Shown piece after piece: positions 26,753-35,594 of a stretch of 64,000 nucleotides of DNA. The stretch is from NCBI GenBank assembly GCA_002154345.1, contig MUNB01000021.1, positions 31,029-95,028 of the forward strand, read 5' to 3'. The first letter of the stretch is position 1. Each line of letters begins with the position of its first letter. A program made the position numbers and the translations under genes. This DNA is from Streptomyces griseus (GTDB taxonomy: Bacteria > Actinomycetota > Actinomycetes > Streptomycetales > Streptomycetaceae). The notes beneath the pieces are model-generated. The model had not been told where the DNA came from. It searched no databases and saw nothing but the letters and a program-made list of their open reading frames with translations.

Positions 26753-26985
26753 CGCCACGCGACGACGTTAGCCCTCCACGCCGCACCCCGGCCAGATGCT
26801 CCGGAACCGTTACGCCCCTGATGCTCCCCTGATGCACACCCGGACCGGCCCTGATATGCGGCGATACGCCCGCCCGCGGCCGGGGCGGAACCCGGCGGCG
26901 GGGGCGTACCGGCGCGATGCCACAATGGGGGCGGCTTGTGCCCGGGTTCACAAGCCCTCGCGACCCTCCCACCGAAGGTGCCCCT

Positions 26986-27336
26986 GTGGACATCAAGACC
27001 GCTTCCGCCCTGCACCGGCTGCGCCTCATCTCGATTCCCGAGGCGCTGTCCTTCCCCGCCCTGATCCTCTTCGGCTCGGTCCTCAGCCGGGTCTCGGACA
27101 TCAACTTCCTGATGATGCCGCTCGGCATGATCCACGGCGCCCTCTTCGTGATCTACGCCGTGTTCCTGCTGGACGTCTGGATGAAGGCGAAGTGGCCGCT
27201 GGGACGCGTCGCCCTCTTCTTCCTGCTGTCCCTGATCCCCTTCGGCGGGCTCTACGGCGACAAGCGCCTGAAGAGTTACGAGGCCGACGGCGTCATCGCC
27301 GCCCGCGCCCGCCGCGAGGGCACGGTCAGCGCATGA
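26986..27336 (+). CDS. DUF3817 integral membrane protein
   Basis: 116 aa with three hydrophobic segments (about 20-40, 45-65, 75-95) and a charged C-terminus. Conserved elements are [29 protein letters not shown] and [12 protein letters not shown], typical of this actinobacterial family. GTG at 26986 has GAAGGTG upstream. It is coupled by ATGA overlap to the thiamine-binding-family gene. Role unknown; the constant pairing suggests the soluble partner acts at this membrane protein. Confidence 0.87.
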   Translation: MDIKTASALHRLRLISIPEALSFPALILFGSVLSRVSDINFLMMPLGMIHGALFVIYAVFLLDVWMKAKWPLGRVALFFLLSLIPFGGLYGDKRLKSYEADGVIAARARREGTVSA

Positions 27337-27626
27337 TCGTCGCGTTCTCGGTCTCCCCGCTCGGTGTCGGCGAGGACGTCGGGGAGTACGTCGCCGACGC
27401 CGTGCGCGTCGTCCGCGCATCCGGGCTCCCCAACCGCACCGACGCCATGTTCACCTCCGTCGAGGGGGAGTGGGACGAGGTCATGGATGTCGTCAAGCGC
27501 GCCGTGGCCGCCGTCGAGGCCCGCGCGGGCCGCGTCTCCCTGGTACTGAAGGCCGACATCCGGCCCGGTGTCACCGACGGTCTGACCTCCAAGGTCGAGA
27601 CCGTGGAGCGCCATCTCGCCTCCTGA
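27333..27626 (+). CDS. MTH1187-family thiamine-binding protein
   Basis: 97-aa ferredoxin-like-fold protein of the YkoF/MTH1187 group. It starts [24 protein letters not shown] and has VIKAD-like [10 protein letters not shown] near the C-terminus. Family members bind thiamine or related ligands between subunits of a tetramer. The start overlaps the DUF3817 stop (ATGA). A clear terminator follows 34 bp after the stop. Confidence 0.85.
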   Translation: MIVAFSVSPLGVGEDVGEYVADAVRVVRASGLPNRTDAMFTSVEGEWDEVMDVVKRAVAAVEARAGRVSLVLKADIRPGVTDGLTSKVETVERHLAS

Positions 27627-27660
27627 CGCACCGTCGCGCGGGCCCGGCCCGCGTTCACCC

Positions 27661-27696
27661 GAAAAGCCCCCGGCACCACACGGCCGGGGGCTTTTC
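27661..27696 (+). terminator. Rho-independent terminator
   Basis: A perfect 13-bp inverted repeat (GAAAAGCCCCCGG and complement) with a 10-nt loop. The right arm ends in CTTTTC. It ends the DUF3817/MTH1187 unit and isolates the glycosyltransferase gene that starts at 27799. Confidence 0.9.
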
Positions 27697-27798
27697 CGGT
27701 CCCGGACCGAAAACCGCTCACTCGGACCTGCCAAGTCGACACGCCGTTAGCTGTCCCCTTCTGTGGGGATATCAACCCGTTCGACAGTGGGAGGCACG

Positions 27799-30174
27799 GT
27801 GCGGTCGGAGGGCTACGACTACGACACCTACAGCCGGCTCGCGGGTCCGCTCACTGAGCCGGATCCGACGGGGTACCGGGTGCGGTACAAGAGCCTGCTC
27901 TCGACGGAGAAGCACCGAATAAGAGCCGTCCTGCTGATGACGCTCGCCCCGGTGCTCACGGGCATCCTGCTGCTCTACCTGGTCTGGCCCACGCACTGGA
28001 CCGAGCGGGAGAACGGCGAGCGCTGGCTGGTCGTCGCCGACACCGTGATGCTGGTGTCGATCGCTCTCATCGAGCTGTTCATGCTGGTCAACGTGGTCTC
28101 CATCGCGCACGCCACGCTCGTCGCGCGCGACCCCGTGCCGGTGACGGCCGAGCCCGGCACCCGGGTCGCCTTCCTGACCACGTACGTCCCCGGAAAAGAA
28201 CCGCTCTCCATGGTCCGCGCCACCCTCAAGGGCGCCGTGCAGCTGAACCACCCCGGTCCGCTGGACGTCTGGCTGCTCGACGAGGGCGACGACCCCGGGG
28301 CCCGGATGCTCTGCGCCGAACTGGGCGTCCACCACTTCACCCGGCGCGGGGTGCCCGAGTGGAACCGCGACAAGGGCGTCCACAAGGCGAAGACCAAGCA
28401 CGGCAACTACAACGCCTGGATCGCCCTGCACGGCGGCGACTACGACTTCTTCGCCTCCGTCGACACCGACCACGTACCGATGCCCAACTTCCTGGAACGG
28501 ATGATGGGCTACTTCCGCGACCCGGACGTCGCCTTCGTCGTCGGGCCGCAGGTCTACGGGAACTACGACTCGGCCGTCACCAAGGCCGCCGAGTCGCAGC
28601 AGTTCCTCTTCCACGCCCTCATCCAGCGCGCGGGCAACCGCTACGGCGCCCCGATGTTCGTCGGCACCAACAACGTCGTGCGCATCGCCGCACTGCGGCA
28701 GGTCGGCGGTCTGTACGACTCGATCACCGAGGACATGGCCACCGGCTTCGAGATCCACCGCCGCCGCAACCCGCGCACCGGGCACTACTGGCGCTCCGTC
28801 TACACCCCCGACGTGCTCGCCGTCGGCGAGGGCCCCGCCTCCTGGACGGACTTCTTCACCCAGCAGCTGCGCTGGTCCCGGGGCACGTACGAGACGCTGT
28901 TCAGGCAGTACGGCAAGGCGCTGTTCCGGGTGCCGCCCGGCCGGCTCCTCAGCTACACGCTGATGCTCGTCTACTACCCGATGACCGCGGTCAACTGGCT
29001 GCTCGGCGTCCTGAGCTGTGTGCTGTTCCTCTGGTTCGGGGCGTCCGGCACCCAGGTCGCCGCCTCCATCTGGCTGATGCTCTACAGCGACGCCGCCGCC
29101 CTCCAGATCGGGCTCTACCTCTGGAACCGCCGGCACAACGTCTCCCCGCACGAGCCCGAGGGCTCCGGCGGACTCGCCGGCATGGCCATGTCCGCGCTCT
29201 CCGCGCCGATCTACCTGAAGTCGCTCGGCTCGGCCGTGCTGCGCACCGACGGCCGGTTCGCCTTTCTGAGCGGCACCGCCGGCACCCATGTCCTCGACTC
29301 CGGCGCCTGGACCGTGGACCACGGCGATCACGTCCACTACTACCGGGCGGCGATCCGCGGCATCGGCCCGCTGACGACGACGGAGGCCGGTCGCATCCAC
29401 AGCGATCGGACCGTCACCGCGGTCTCGTCCCAGGACGGTGCCCGGCTGTTCGACCGCACGAAGCTGGAGGACGGCGCCGTTCCCCGCGGCAGCACGCTGG
29501 ACGGCACGGGCGCCGGAGCGGTGGTCCCGTATCAGGAGCATCTGCTGGTGGCCGGAACGGGCCCCGACAAGGGCGCCATCGAGGTGCGCGACCGCGAGGG
29601 CACACGTGTCACCGTGCTCGAGGAGCCGTGCGACCGGGCGCGCGGCGAGGCGGTCACCCGCCGGGGCGTGGTCTTCGGATGCGCCGACGGCGCGCTGCTC
29701 GTCAGCGAGGACAAGGGCACGTTCGAAGCCGAGAAGATCCCGTACGACGCGAAGCCGCCGGAGCCGGAACGGGCCGTCGACTTCCGCCACCGGCCGGGCA
29801 GCACCACGCTCGCGGCCCTCTCCGGCGACGACGCCGTCTGGGTCCTCGACGTCACCGACCGCACCTGGACACGTATCGAAACGGGCCCGGTCGTCGCCGC
29901 CAACACCGCCGGGGAGGGTTCGCCCCTGCTCGCACTCGGCAAGGACGGCGTCCTCACCGCCTACGACCTCACGACCAAGAAGGCCACCGCCCGTAAGCGC
30001 CTCCTCGCGAAGGCCGGGGTGTCCGCGGTGATCGAGGTCGACAGCGCTCGCGCGTACGTCAACGACGCCGCGGCGCGCAAGGTCCACGAGATCGACTACG
30101 CCGACCGCCTCCGGGTCGCCAGGACCTTCCCGGTCGGCATAGCCCCGACGTTCATGGTGGAGACGGGCCGATGA
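27799..30174 (+). CDS. Chimera: truncated GT2 cellulose-synthase-like enzyme fused to AztD-like propeller
   Basis: 791 aa. Residues 1-487 match streptomycete GT2 synthases: two N-terminal membrane segments (about 43-63, 78-108), then LDEGDD (Asp161), DTDH (222-225), TEDMATGFE (310-318) and QQLRW (355-359), the D,D,D,QxxRW catalytic set. Membrane segments follow at about 383-413 and 420-442. After LRTDGRF (about 487) the usual last membrane segments and cytoplasmic tail are missing. The sequence instead continues into GTHVLDSGAW, VDHGDH and an AztD-like beta-propeller that lacks its own signal peptide and first blade. GTG at 27799 has GGAGG upstream. The stop overlaps aztC (ATGA). It could be a natural fusion or an assembly join; the reading frame is intact. 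Confidence 0.8.
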   Translation: MRSEGYDYDTYSRLAGPLTEPDPTGYRVRYKSLLSTEKHRIRAVLLMTLAPVLTGILLLYLVWPTHWTERENGERWLVVADTVMLVSIALIELFMLVNVVSIAHATLVARDPVPVTAEPGTRVAFLTTYVPGKEPLSMVRATLKGAVQLNHPGPLDVWLLDEGDDPGARMLCAELGVHHFTRRGVPEWNRDKGVHKAKTKHGNYNAWIALHGGDYDFFASVDTDHVPMPNFLERMMGYFRDPDVAFVVGPQVYGNYDSAVTKAAESQQFLFHALIQRAGNRYGAPMFVGTNNVVRIAALRQVGGLYDSITEDMATGFEIHRRRNPRTGHYWRSVYTPDVLAVGEGPASWTDFFTQQLRWSRGTYETLFRQYGKALFRVPPGRLLSYTLMLVYYPMTAVNWLLGVLSCVLFLWFGASGTQVAASIWLMLYSDAAALQIGLYLWNRRHNVSPHEPEGSGGLAGMAMSALSAPIYLKSLGSAVLRTDGRFAFLSGTAGTHVLDSGAWTVDHGDHVHYYRAAIRGIGPLTTTEAGRIHSDRTVTAVSSQDGARLFDRTKLEDGAVPRGSTLDGTGAGAVVPYQEHLLVAGTGPDKGAIEVRDREGTRVTVLEEPCDRARGEAVTRRGVVFGCADGALLVSEDKGTFEAEKIPYDAKPPEPERAVDFRHRPGSTTLAALSGDDAVWVLDVTDRTWTRIETGPVVAANTAGEGSPLLALGKDGVLTAYDLTTKKATARKRLLAKAGVSAVIEVDSARAYVNDAAARKVHEIDYADRLRVARTFPVGIAPTFMVETGR

Positions 30175-31124
30175 ACTCGACCACCGCCGCTCCTCGCGGA
30201 CATCGCGCACCCGCCCGTCTCGTCCTCGCCGCCCTGGCCGGTGTGCTGCTCCTGGGAGCGGGCGGGTGTACGGAGAACGACACGGGACGCGCCTCCGTGG
30301 TCGTCACCACGAACATCCTCGGGGACATCACCCGGAACGTCGTCGGCGACGAGGCCGAGGTGACCGTGCTGATGCAGGCCGACGCCGACCCGCACTCCTT
30401 CGGCGTCTCGGCTCCGCAGGCGGCGGCCGTGGAGCGGGCCGATCTGGTCGTCCACAACGGACTCGGCCTGGAGGAGAACGTCCTGCGGCATGTGCGGGCC
30501 GCCGAGGACTCCGGCGTCTCCACCCTGGCGGTCGGGGAGGCCGTCGACCCGATCACCTACTCGGCCGGCGAATCCGCCCGCGAACCCGATCCGCACTTCT
30601 GGACCGATCCCGAACGCGTACGCAGCGCGGTGAAGGTGATCGCGCAGCACGTCGTCGAGCACGTGGACGGGGTCGACCGGTCCGTGGTCGAGAAGAACGC
30701 GTCCGCCTACGGGGCCCGGATCGCCGAACTCACCGGCTGGATGGACGAGCAGTTCGGCCGCATACCGCCCCAGCAAAGGCAGTTGGTGACCAATCACCAT
30801 GTCTTCGGCTACCTGGCCCAGCGCTTCGGGTTCCGGATCGTGGGCGCGGTGATCCCGAGCGGGACCACGCTCGCGTCGCCGAGCGCCTCCGACCTGACGT
30901 CCCTCGCCACCGCGATCAGGACATCCGGGGTCCGGGCGATCTTCGTGGACTCCTCCCAACCCGACCGTCTCGCGCAGGTGTTGAAGCGCGAGAGCGGTGT
31001 CGACGTCGATGTCGTGCCGCTGTTCTCCGAATCGCTCACCGCGAAGGGGAAGGGTGCGGCCACCTACCTGCAGATGATGCGCGCCAACACCGAGTCCATC
31101 ACCACGGGACTGACCACCGAATGA
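30171..31124 (+). CDS. aztC: Zinc ABC transporter substrate-binding lipoprotein AztC
   Basis: 317-aa cluster A-I periplasmic-type metal receptor. A hydrophobic leader ends LLLGAGGC, an imperfect lipobox that makes the mature protein a likely lipoprotein. Zinc-ligand candidates follow the AztC pattern: His in DPHSF, His in DPHFWTD, His in NHHVFGYLA and Asp in FVDSSQPDR. It would hand zinc to an AztB permease powered by AztA, neither of which is in the window. It starts inside the stop of the chimeric gene, so its translation is coupled to it. aztD follows after 40 bp. Confidence 0.88.
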   Translation: MNSTTAAPRGHRAPARLVLAALAGVLLLGAGGCTENDTGRASVVVTTNILGDITRNVVGDEAEVTVLMQADADPHSFGVSAPQAAAVERADLVVHNGLGLEENVLRHVRAAEDSGVSTLAVGEAVDPITYSAGESAREPDPHFWTDPERVRSAVKVIAQHVVEHVDGVDRSVVEKNASAYGARIAELTGWMDEQFGRIPPQQRQLVTNHHVFGYLAQRFGFRIVGAVIPSGTTLASPSASDLTSLATAIRTSGVRAIFVDSSQPDRLAQVLKRESGVDVDVVPLFSESLTAKGKGAATYLQMMRANTESITTGLTTE

Positions 31125-31164
31125 ACGCCTCGCCGCGCACCCCGCGCGACGACCGGAGAAGGAA

Positions 31165-32367
31165 ATGCATCTGATGAAGCACGCAGCACGCCCGAGGACG
31201 ACGGCCGCCGTCGCCGCCCTGATCGTGGCATCCCTGACCCTCACCGCCTGCGGCAACGACGCCGGGGACTCCGCGGCCGAGTCGACGGAGAAGAAGCCGG
31301 GTTCACCGGCCGCCCGGATCCAGGACCCGATCGTCACCACGTACGACGGAGGCCTGTACGTCCTGGACGGAGCGACACTGAAGCTCGCGAAGGACATACC
31401 GCTGGCCGGGTTCAACCGCGTCAATCCCGCAGGCAGCGAGCGCCATGTGATGGTCTCCACGGCCACCGGATTCCAGGTGCTCGACGCGGTGGGCGGAAAG
31501 CTCACCGACGTCGAGTTCGAGGGCAGCAAGCCAGGCCACGTCGTCCGCCACGCGGGCCGGACCGTTCTCTTCTCCGACGGCACCGGTGTCGTCACGGTCC
31601 TCGATCCGAAGGACCTCGGCGACACGAAGCCGAAGACCGAGACCTACACCTCCGCGGCCCCGCACCACGGTGTCGCGATCCAGCTCGCCGACGGCACCCT
31701 GGTGACCACCCTTGGCACGGAGGAGAAGCGCGTCGGCATCACCGTACTCGGCAAGGACCGCAAGGAGATCACCCGCAGCGAGGAGTGCCCCGGCGTCCAC
31801 GGGGAGGCCACCGCCCAGGGCGAGGCCGTCGTCATCGGCTGCGAGGACGGCGTTCTGATCTACAAGGACGGCGCCGTCAAGAAGGTGAAGAGCCCGACGG
31901 ACTACGGCCGGATCGGCAACCAGGCCGGTTCCGACGAGTCGCCCGTCGTCCTCGGCGACTACAAGAAGGACAAGGACGCCGAGCTGGAGCGCCCCGAGCA
32001 GGTGTCCCTCATCGACACCCGGACCGGCACGATGCGGCTGGTCGACATCGGCACGAGCTACACCTTCCGCTCCCTGGCGCGCGGCCCGCACGGGGAGGCT
32101 CTCGTCCTGGGCACCGACGGCAGCATCCACGTGATCGACCCCGACACGGGCAAGGTCACCAGGAAGATCGCCGTCCTCGACCCGTGGCAGGAGCCGCTGG
32201 ACTGGCAGCAGCCCCGCCCGGCGCTGTTCGTACGGGACCACACGGCGTACGTCTCCGACCCCTCGGGCAAGAAGCTGCTGGCCGTCGACATCGAGTCGGG
32301 CGAGCGACTGGCCTCCGCCGACCTGCCGAAGGCTCCGGACGAGCTGAGCGGCGTCAAGCAGCACTGA
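31165..32367 (+). CDS. aztD: Zinc metallochaperone AztD
   Basis: 400 aa. Signal peptide with an ideal lipobox (TLTAC) and then a beta-propeller with repeated blades such as VLDGATLKLAKDIPLAGF, GHVVRHAGRTVLFSDGTG, ECPGVHGEA and IGCEDGVLIYKDG. AztD proteins store zinc outside the membrane and transfer it to AztC. The ATG at 31165 has GGAGAAGG upstream. It is a full-length relative of the propeller fused to the glycosyltransferase two genes earlier. The unit is closed by a large hairpin. Confidence 0.87.
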   Translation: MHLMKHAARPRTTAAVAALIVASLTLTACGNDAGDSAAESTEKKPGSPAARIQDPIVTTYDGGLYVLDGATLKLAKDIPLAGFNRVNPAGSERHVMVSTATGFQVLDAVGGKLTDVEFEGSKPGHVVRHAGRTVLFSDGTGVVTVLDPKDLGDTKPKTETYTSAAPHHGVAIQLADGTLVTTLGTEEKRVGITVLGKDRKEITRSEECPGVHGEATAQGEAVVIGCEDGVLIYKDGAVKKVKSPTDYGRIGNQAGSDESPVVLGDYKKDKDAELERPEQVSLIDTRTGTMRLVDIGTSYTFRSLARGPHGEALVLGTDGSIHVIDPDTGKVTRKIAVLDPWQEPLDWQQPRPALFVRDHTAYVSDPSGKKLLAVDIESGERLASADLPKAPDELSGVKQH

Positions 32368-32370
32368 CGC

Positions 32371-32427
32371 CGAGGAGCGGGCGGGGAGCGCGGGTCCCGC
32401 GGGGTCGCGCTCCCCGCCCGCTCCTCG
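32371..32427. terminator. 22-bp perfect hairpin after aztD
   Basis: The arms at 32371-32392 and 32406-32427 are exact inverted complements, separated by 13 nt. The hairpin starts 4 bp after the aztD stop. It is very stable and has no T-run, a typical streptomycete terminator. Confidence 0.8.
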
Positions 32428-32462
32428 TGGGCGGCCCGGTCCGGCGCGCCCGGAGGCAGCAG

Positions 32463-32513
32463 CACCACGGCGGACTTAAACTGCGAGAAAAGCAGGATAT
32501 GTCCGCCTTGGTG
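32463..32513. promoter_or_regulatory. Nested inverted repeat upstream of the His-rich gene
   Basis: Outer arms 32463-32475 and 32501-32513 match at 12 of 13 positions. Inside lies a second short stem, CTGC (32481-32484) with GCAG (32492-32495), flanked by AT-rich TTAAA and GATAT. It lies 44 bp before the start at 32558. It could be a regulator site or a leader RNA structure. I do not recognise a Zur-box consensus in it. Confidence 0.5.
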
Positions 32514-32557
32514 CCTGCGCGGAACAGTCCCGCGCCCCCCGCGAAGGAGTCTGCGAG

Positions 32558-32860
32558 ATGTCCACGACCACGGCGCACCAGCCTCACCCCGCGCACCCGC
32601 ACACACACGCCCCGGGATGCGGCCACGTGGCGATCCCGCACGGCGACCACATCGACTACGCGCACGACGGGCACCTGCACCGGGTGCACGAGGACCATGC
32701 GGACGAGTGCGCGACCACGTCGCACACGGTGCACGACGGACACGAGCACCGGCACGGAACGGACTGCGGTCACGTCGCCGTACCGCACGAGGACCACGTC
32801 GACTACGTCCACGACGGACATCGGCACGCCCAGCACGGCGACCACTGGGACGACCACTGA
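32558..32860 (+). CDS. His-rich repeat protein, probable zinc binder
   Basis: 100 aa of which 27 are His. Two 24-residue repeats (21-44 and 70-93) share the pattern CGHVAxPHxDHxDYxHDGHxH. There is no signal peptide and no membrane segment. Related streptomycete proteins are sometimes labelled zinc-transporter permease, which this sequence does not support. Its position straight after aztC-aztD suggests a cytoplasmic zinc buffer or chaperone (inference). A nested inverted repeat sits upstream. Confidence 0.85.
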   Translation: MSTTTAHQPHPAHPHTHAPGCGHVAIPHGDHIDYAHDGHLHRVHEDHADECATTSHTVHDGHEHRHGTDCGHVAVPHEDHVDYVHDGHRHAQHGDHWDDH

Positions 32861-32906
32861 ACGACCTCCGCCGGAGGGCCGTCGGGCGACATCGAAGGCG
32901 GGGGCG

Positions 32907-34559
32907 GTGAATCAGGAACGTCTTCTCCGGCACTACACGGCGCTGATGAGCGCCGTGCCGCAGTCGGTCTGGGTGCTGTCCGCCGACGGGGTCATCACGC
33001 TTCTGTCGCACAGCGGCATGAAGGAGCAGCTGTGGCACCCGGACGGCGAGGCGTCGTGGATGGACGCCGTACATCCGAAGGACCGGGACTGGTTCCGGCG
33101 GGCCTGGCGCAGGACCACCGAGGAGAGGTCTCCGCTCGACACGATCGTACGGGTGCGGCTCAAGGACGCCCCCGACCGTTTCCGCCACATCAAGATCATC
33201 GCCGTGCCCGTCCTGGACGAGGCGGGTGACACCGAATGGGTCGGCACGGCCGCCGACGCCGAGGAGCACTGGCGCAATCGGATGCGGGAGAAGCTGCTGG
33301 CCCGCATGGCGGCGGTACCGGCCGCGCACGACCTGTCCGAGGCTTTCCTGACGACCGCGGCCGCCGTCGTCCCCGAACTCGCCGACGCCGTCGCCGTCTT
33401 CCATGTGCAGGGTGAGCCCGGGCCCGGTCACGGGCTCGCCGACGGCATGGCGTCCGCGGCATCGACGGAGAGCGTGGGGCTGGCGCCCGGGCTGCCGTCG
33501 CTGTACCCGCTGGACCGGGACATCCTGTGGGGCGGGGCCCCACGTCAGGTCATCGAGAGCCAGGAGGCCCGCCTGCTGACCTTCCCGGCCGGGGAGCCTC
33601 CCGAGGACGGCCTCTCGAAGGCGTCCGTACGGTGGCTGCGCAAAGCCGGTGCGACCAGCGTCGCGCTGCTTCCCGTCGTGGTGGACGGCCGGGCCGTCGC
33701 CCTGGCCACCACGACGACCTGTCGGGGGAACCCGCCGCCGGACGAGGCCGATCTGAACCTGTTGCAGGACGTCTTCCAGCAGATGAGCGGCCCGCTGCGC
33801 CGAACCATGGAGCTGCAGAGAATCCGCGACAAGGCGCTCGCCCTGCAGCAGTCCTTCCTCTCTCCCCCGTCGGCCGTCGACGGCATCTCGATCACCGCGC
33901 TCTACCATCCGGCCGACTCGGCCGCGGAGGTCGGCGGGGACTGGTACGACGCGGTCAGGCTCTCGGAGGACGCGCTCGCCCTGTCCATCGGCGACATCGC
34001 GGGCCATGACCTGGACGCGGCCGCCGCGATGGGCCGTGTCAACAGCCTGTTGCGAGGGCTCGCCTACGACAGCGGGCCGGCCGCCAGCCCGGCGGTCACC
34101 CTGAGCCGGCTCGACCACATCGTGCAGGCGCTCGACGGGCCGTCGATGGTCACGGCGGTGCACGCGGTCATCCGCCGGCTGGCCCCTCACCTCTGGCGTG
34201 TCACCCTGTCCAACGCCGGTCACCCGCCGCCCCTGCTGATCCCTCGTGACGCGCCGCCGCGCTACCTGCACGACCTCGCGGCCCCGGACCCTCCGCTGTG
34301 CGTCACCGACGGCCTGCCGCGTACCGATCTCCACACGGTCATCCGGGAGGGCGACACCCTGGTCCTCTACACCGACGGGCTGGTGGAAACACCGGGTACG
34401 GACATCGGCGACAACCTCCGGCGTCTGCGCCGGCGCACCGAAGCCCTGGTGCGGGCGGGGGTGCCCCTGGCGACACTGATCCGAAGACTCCTGCCGGCCG
34501 CCCAGAACCGGCGGGACGACATCGCCGTCATCGCCCTGCAAGCCCGTTCGGGCCAGTAG
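32907..34559 (+). CDS. PAS/GAF-SpoIIE serine phosphatase
   Basis: 550 aa. A PAS domain (about 10-115, containing QSVWVLSADGVITLLSHSG and WMDAVHPKDRDWF) is followed by a GAF-like region (about 130-290). The C-terminal PP2C/SpoIIE domain (about 320-545) has EVGGDWYDA, IGDIAGHDLDAA, LSNAGHPPPLL and VLYTDGLVE. Such proteins dephosphorylate anti-sigma-factor antagonists of the BldG/SpoIIAA type in response to a signal. GTG at 32907 has GAAGG upstream. There is no partner anti-sigma gene next to it, although bldG is 14 kb away. Confidence 0.9.
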   Translation: MNQERLLRHYTALMSAVPQSVWVLSADGVITLLSHSGMKEQLWHPDGEASWMDAVHPKDRDWFRRAWRRTTEERSPLDTIVRVRLKDAPDRFRHIKIIAVPVLDEAGDTEWVGTAADAEEHWRNRMREKLLARMAAVPAAHDLSEAFLTTAAAVVPELADAVAVFHVQGEPGPGHGLADGMASAASTESVGLAPGLPSLYPLDRDILWGGAPRQVIESQEARLLTFPAGEPPEDGLSKASVRWLRKAGATSVALLPVVVDGRAVALATTTTCRGNPPPDEADLNLLQDVFQQMSGPLRRTMELQRIRDKALALQQSFLSPPSAVDGISITALYHPADSAAEVGGDWYDAVRLSEDALALSIGDIAGHDLDAAAAMGRVNSLLRGLAYDSGPAASPAVTLSRLDHIVQALDGPSMVTAVHAVIRRLAPHLWRVTLSNAGHPPPLLIPRDAPPRYLHDLAAPDPPLCVTDGLPRTDLHTVIREGDTLVLYTDGLVETPGTDIGDNLRRLRRRTEALVRAGVPLATLIRRLLPAAQNRRDDIAVIALQARSGQ

Positions 34560-34697
34560 CCCGGCGACGGAAAGAGGTGCGGTCCGGAAGCGTCACCCCG
34601 GCCCCGGCGGCCGGTCGTGGCCCCGGCCGCCCCGCTCACGTACCCGACACCGCCCGATACCGTCGAACCAGCCGCACCTGACCGAAAGAGGCCCCGC

Positions 34698-35507
34698 ATG
34701 AGCAACCCCCAAGACCCGCAGAGCCGACTCGCCACCTCCCGCGCCCACTCCGCCCGGGTCTACGACTACATCCTGGGCGGGAAGGACCACTACCCCGTCG
34801 ACGCCGAAGCCGGCGACGCGATGAGCCGCCACTGGCCCGCCCTGCCGGTCCACATGATGGAGAACCGCCGGTTCATGCACCGCGCCGCCCGTTTCCTCGC
34901 CGAGGAGTGCGGCATCCGCCAGTTCCTCGACATCGGTACGGGGCTGCCGACCCCTCCCAACCTGCACCAGATCGTGCAGGAGGTGGCGCCGGAGTCGCAT
35001 GTGGTCTACGTGGACAACGACCCCATCGTGCTCGCGCACGCGCGGGCCCTGCTGCAGAGCTCGGCCGAGGGCGCCACCGCGTACGTGGACTCCGACATGC
35101 ACGATCCCGACGCCATCCTCGGCAGCCAGGAGTTCCAGGAGCTGATCGACCTGGACCGGCCCGTCGGCCTGATGGTGATCGGCATCATGCACTTCATCCT
35201 GCCGCCCGACGACCGGCGCCTGATCAGCAGGCTGCTGGATCCGCTGCCGTCCGGCAGCTATCTGGCCATGACCATCGGCACCGCGGACTTCGCACCGGAG
35301 GAGGTCAACCGGGTGGCGGAGGAATACCGTCAGCAAGGTATGCCTTTCGTCCTGCGTGATCTGCCGACAGCCACCTCGTTCTTCGACGGGCTGGAGTTGC
35401 AGGACCCGGGAGTCACCCAGGTGCACACCTGGCGCCCCGGTCCGGAGCAGAGCGGCGTCGACGGCCGGGACATCGCCATGTACGGCGCCGTGGCCAGGAA
35501 GCCCTGA
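34698..35507 (+). CDS. S-adenosyl-L-methionine methyltransferase (DUF574/PF04672 type)
   Basis: 269 aa. Conserved elements are SRAHSARVYDYILGGKDHY, FLDIGTGLPT (SAM motif I), VVYVDNDPIVLAHA and VGLMVIGIMHFI. This family is greatly expanded in Streptomyces and its members often accompany signalling genes. Substrates are mostly unknown. ATG at 34698 has GAAAGAGG six bases upstream. It follows the SpoIIE phosphatase gene in the same direction after 138 bp that contain a 9-bp GC hairpin (34606-34614 with 34623-34631), so it is probably separately transcribed. Confidence 0.9.
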   Translation: MSNPQDPQSRLATSRAHSARVYDYILGGKDHYPVDAEAGDAMSRHWPALPVHMMENRRFMHRAARFLAEECGIRQFLDIGTGLPTPPNLHQIVQEVAPESHVVYVDNDPIVLAHARALLQSSAEGATAYVDSDMHDPDAILGSQEFQELIDLDRPVGLMVIGIMHFILPPDDRRLISRLLDPLPSGSYLAMTIGTADFAPEEVNRVAEEYRQQGMPFVLRDLPTATSFFDGLELQDPGVTQVHTWRPGPEQSGVDGRDIAMYGAVARKP

Positions 35508-35594
35508 CGGCCGGCGTCATCGGTCCCGGGGTGCGGCCGCCCGACCGACGGGGCCCGGGGCTCCGGCCTCCTCCGGTGGGGAAGACTGAGCCCC

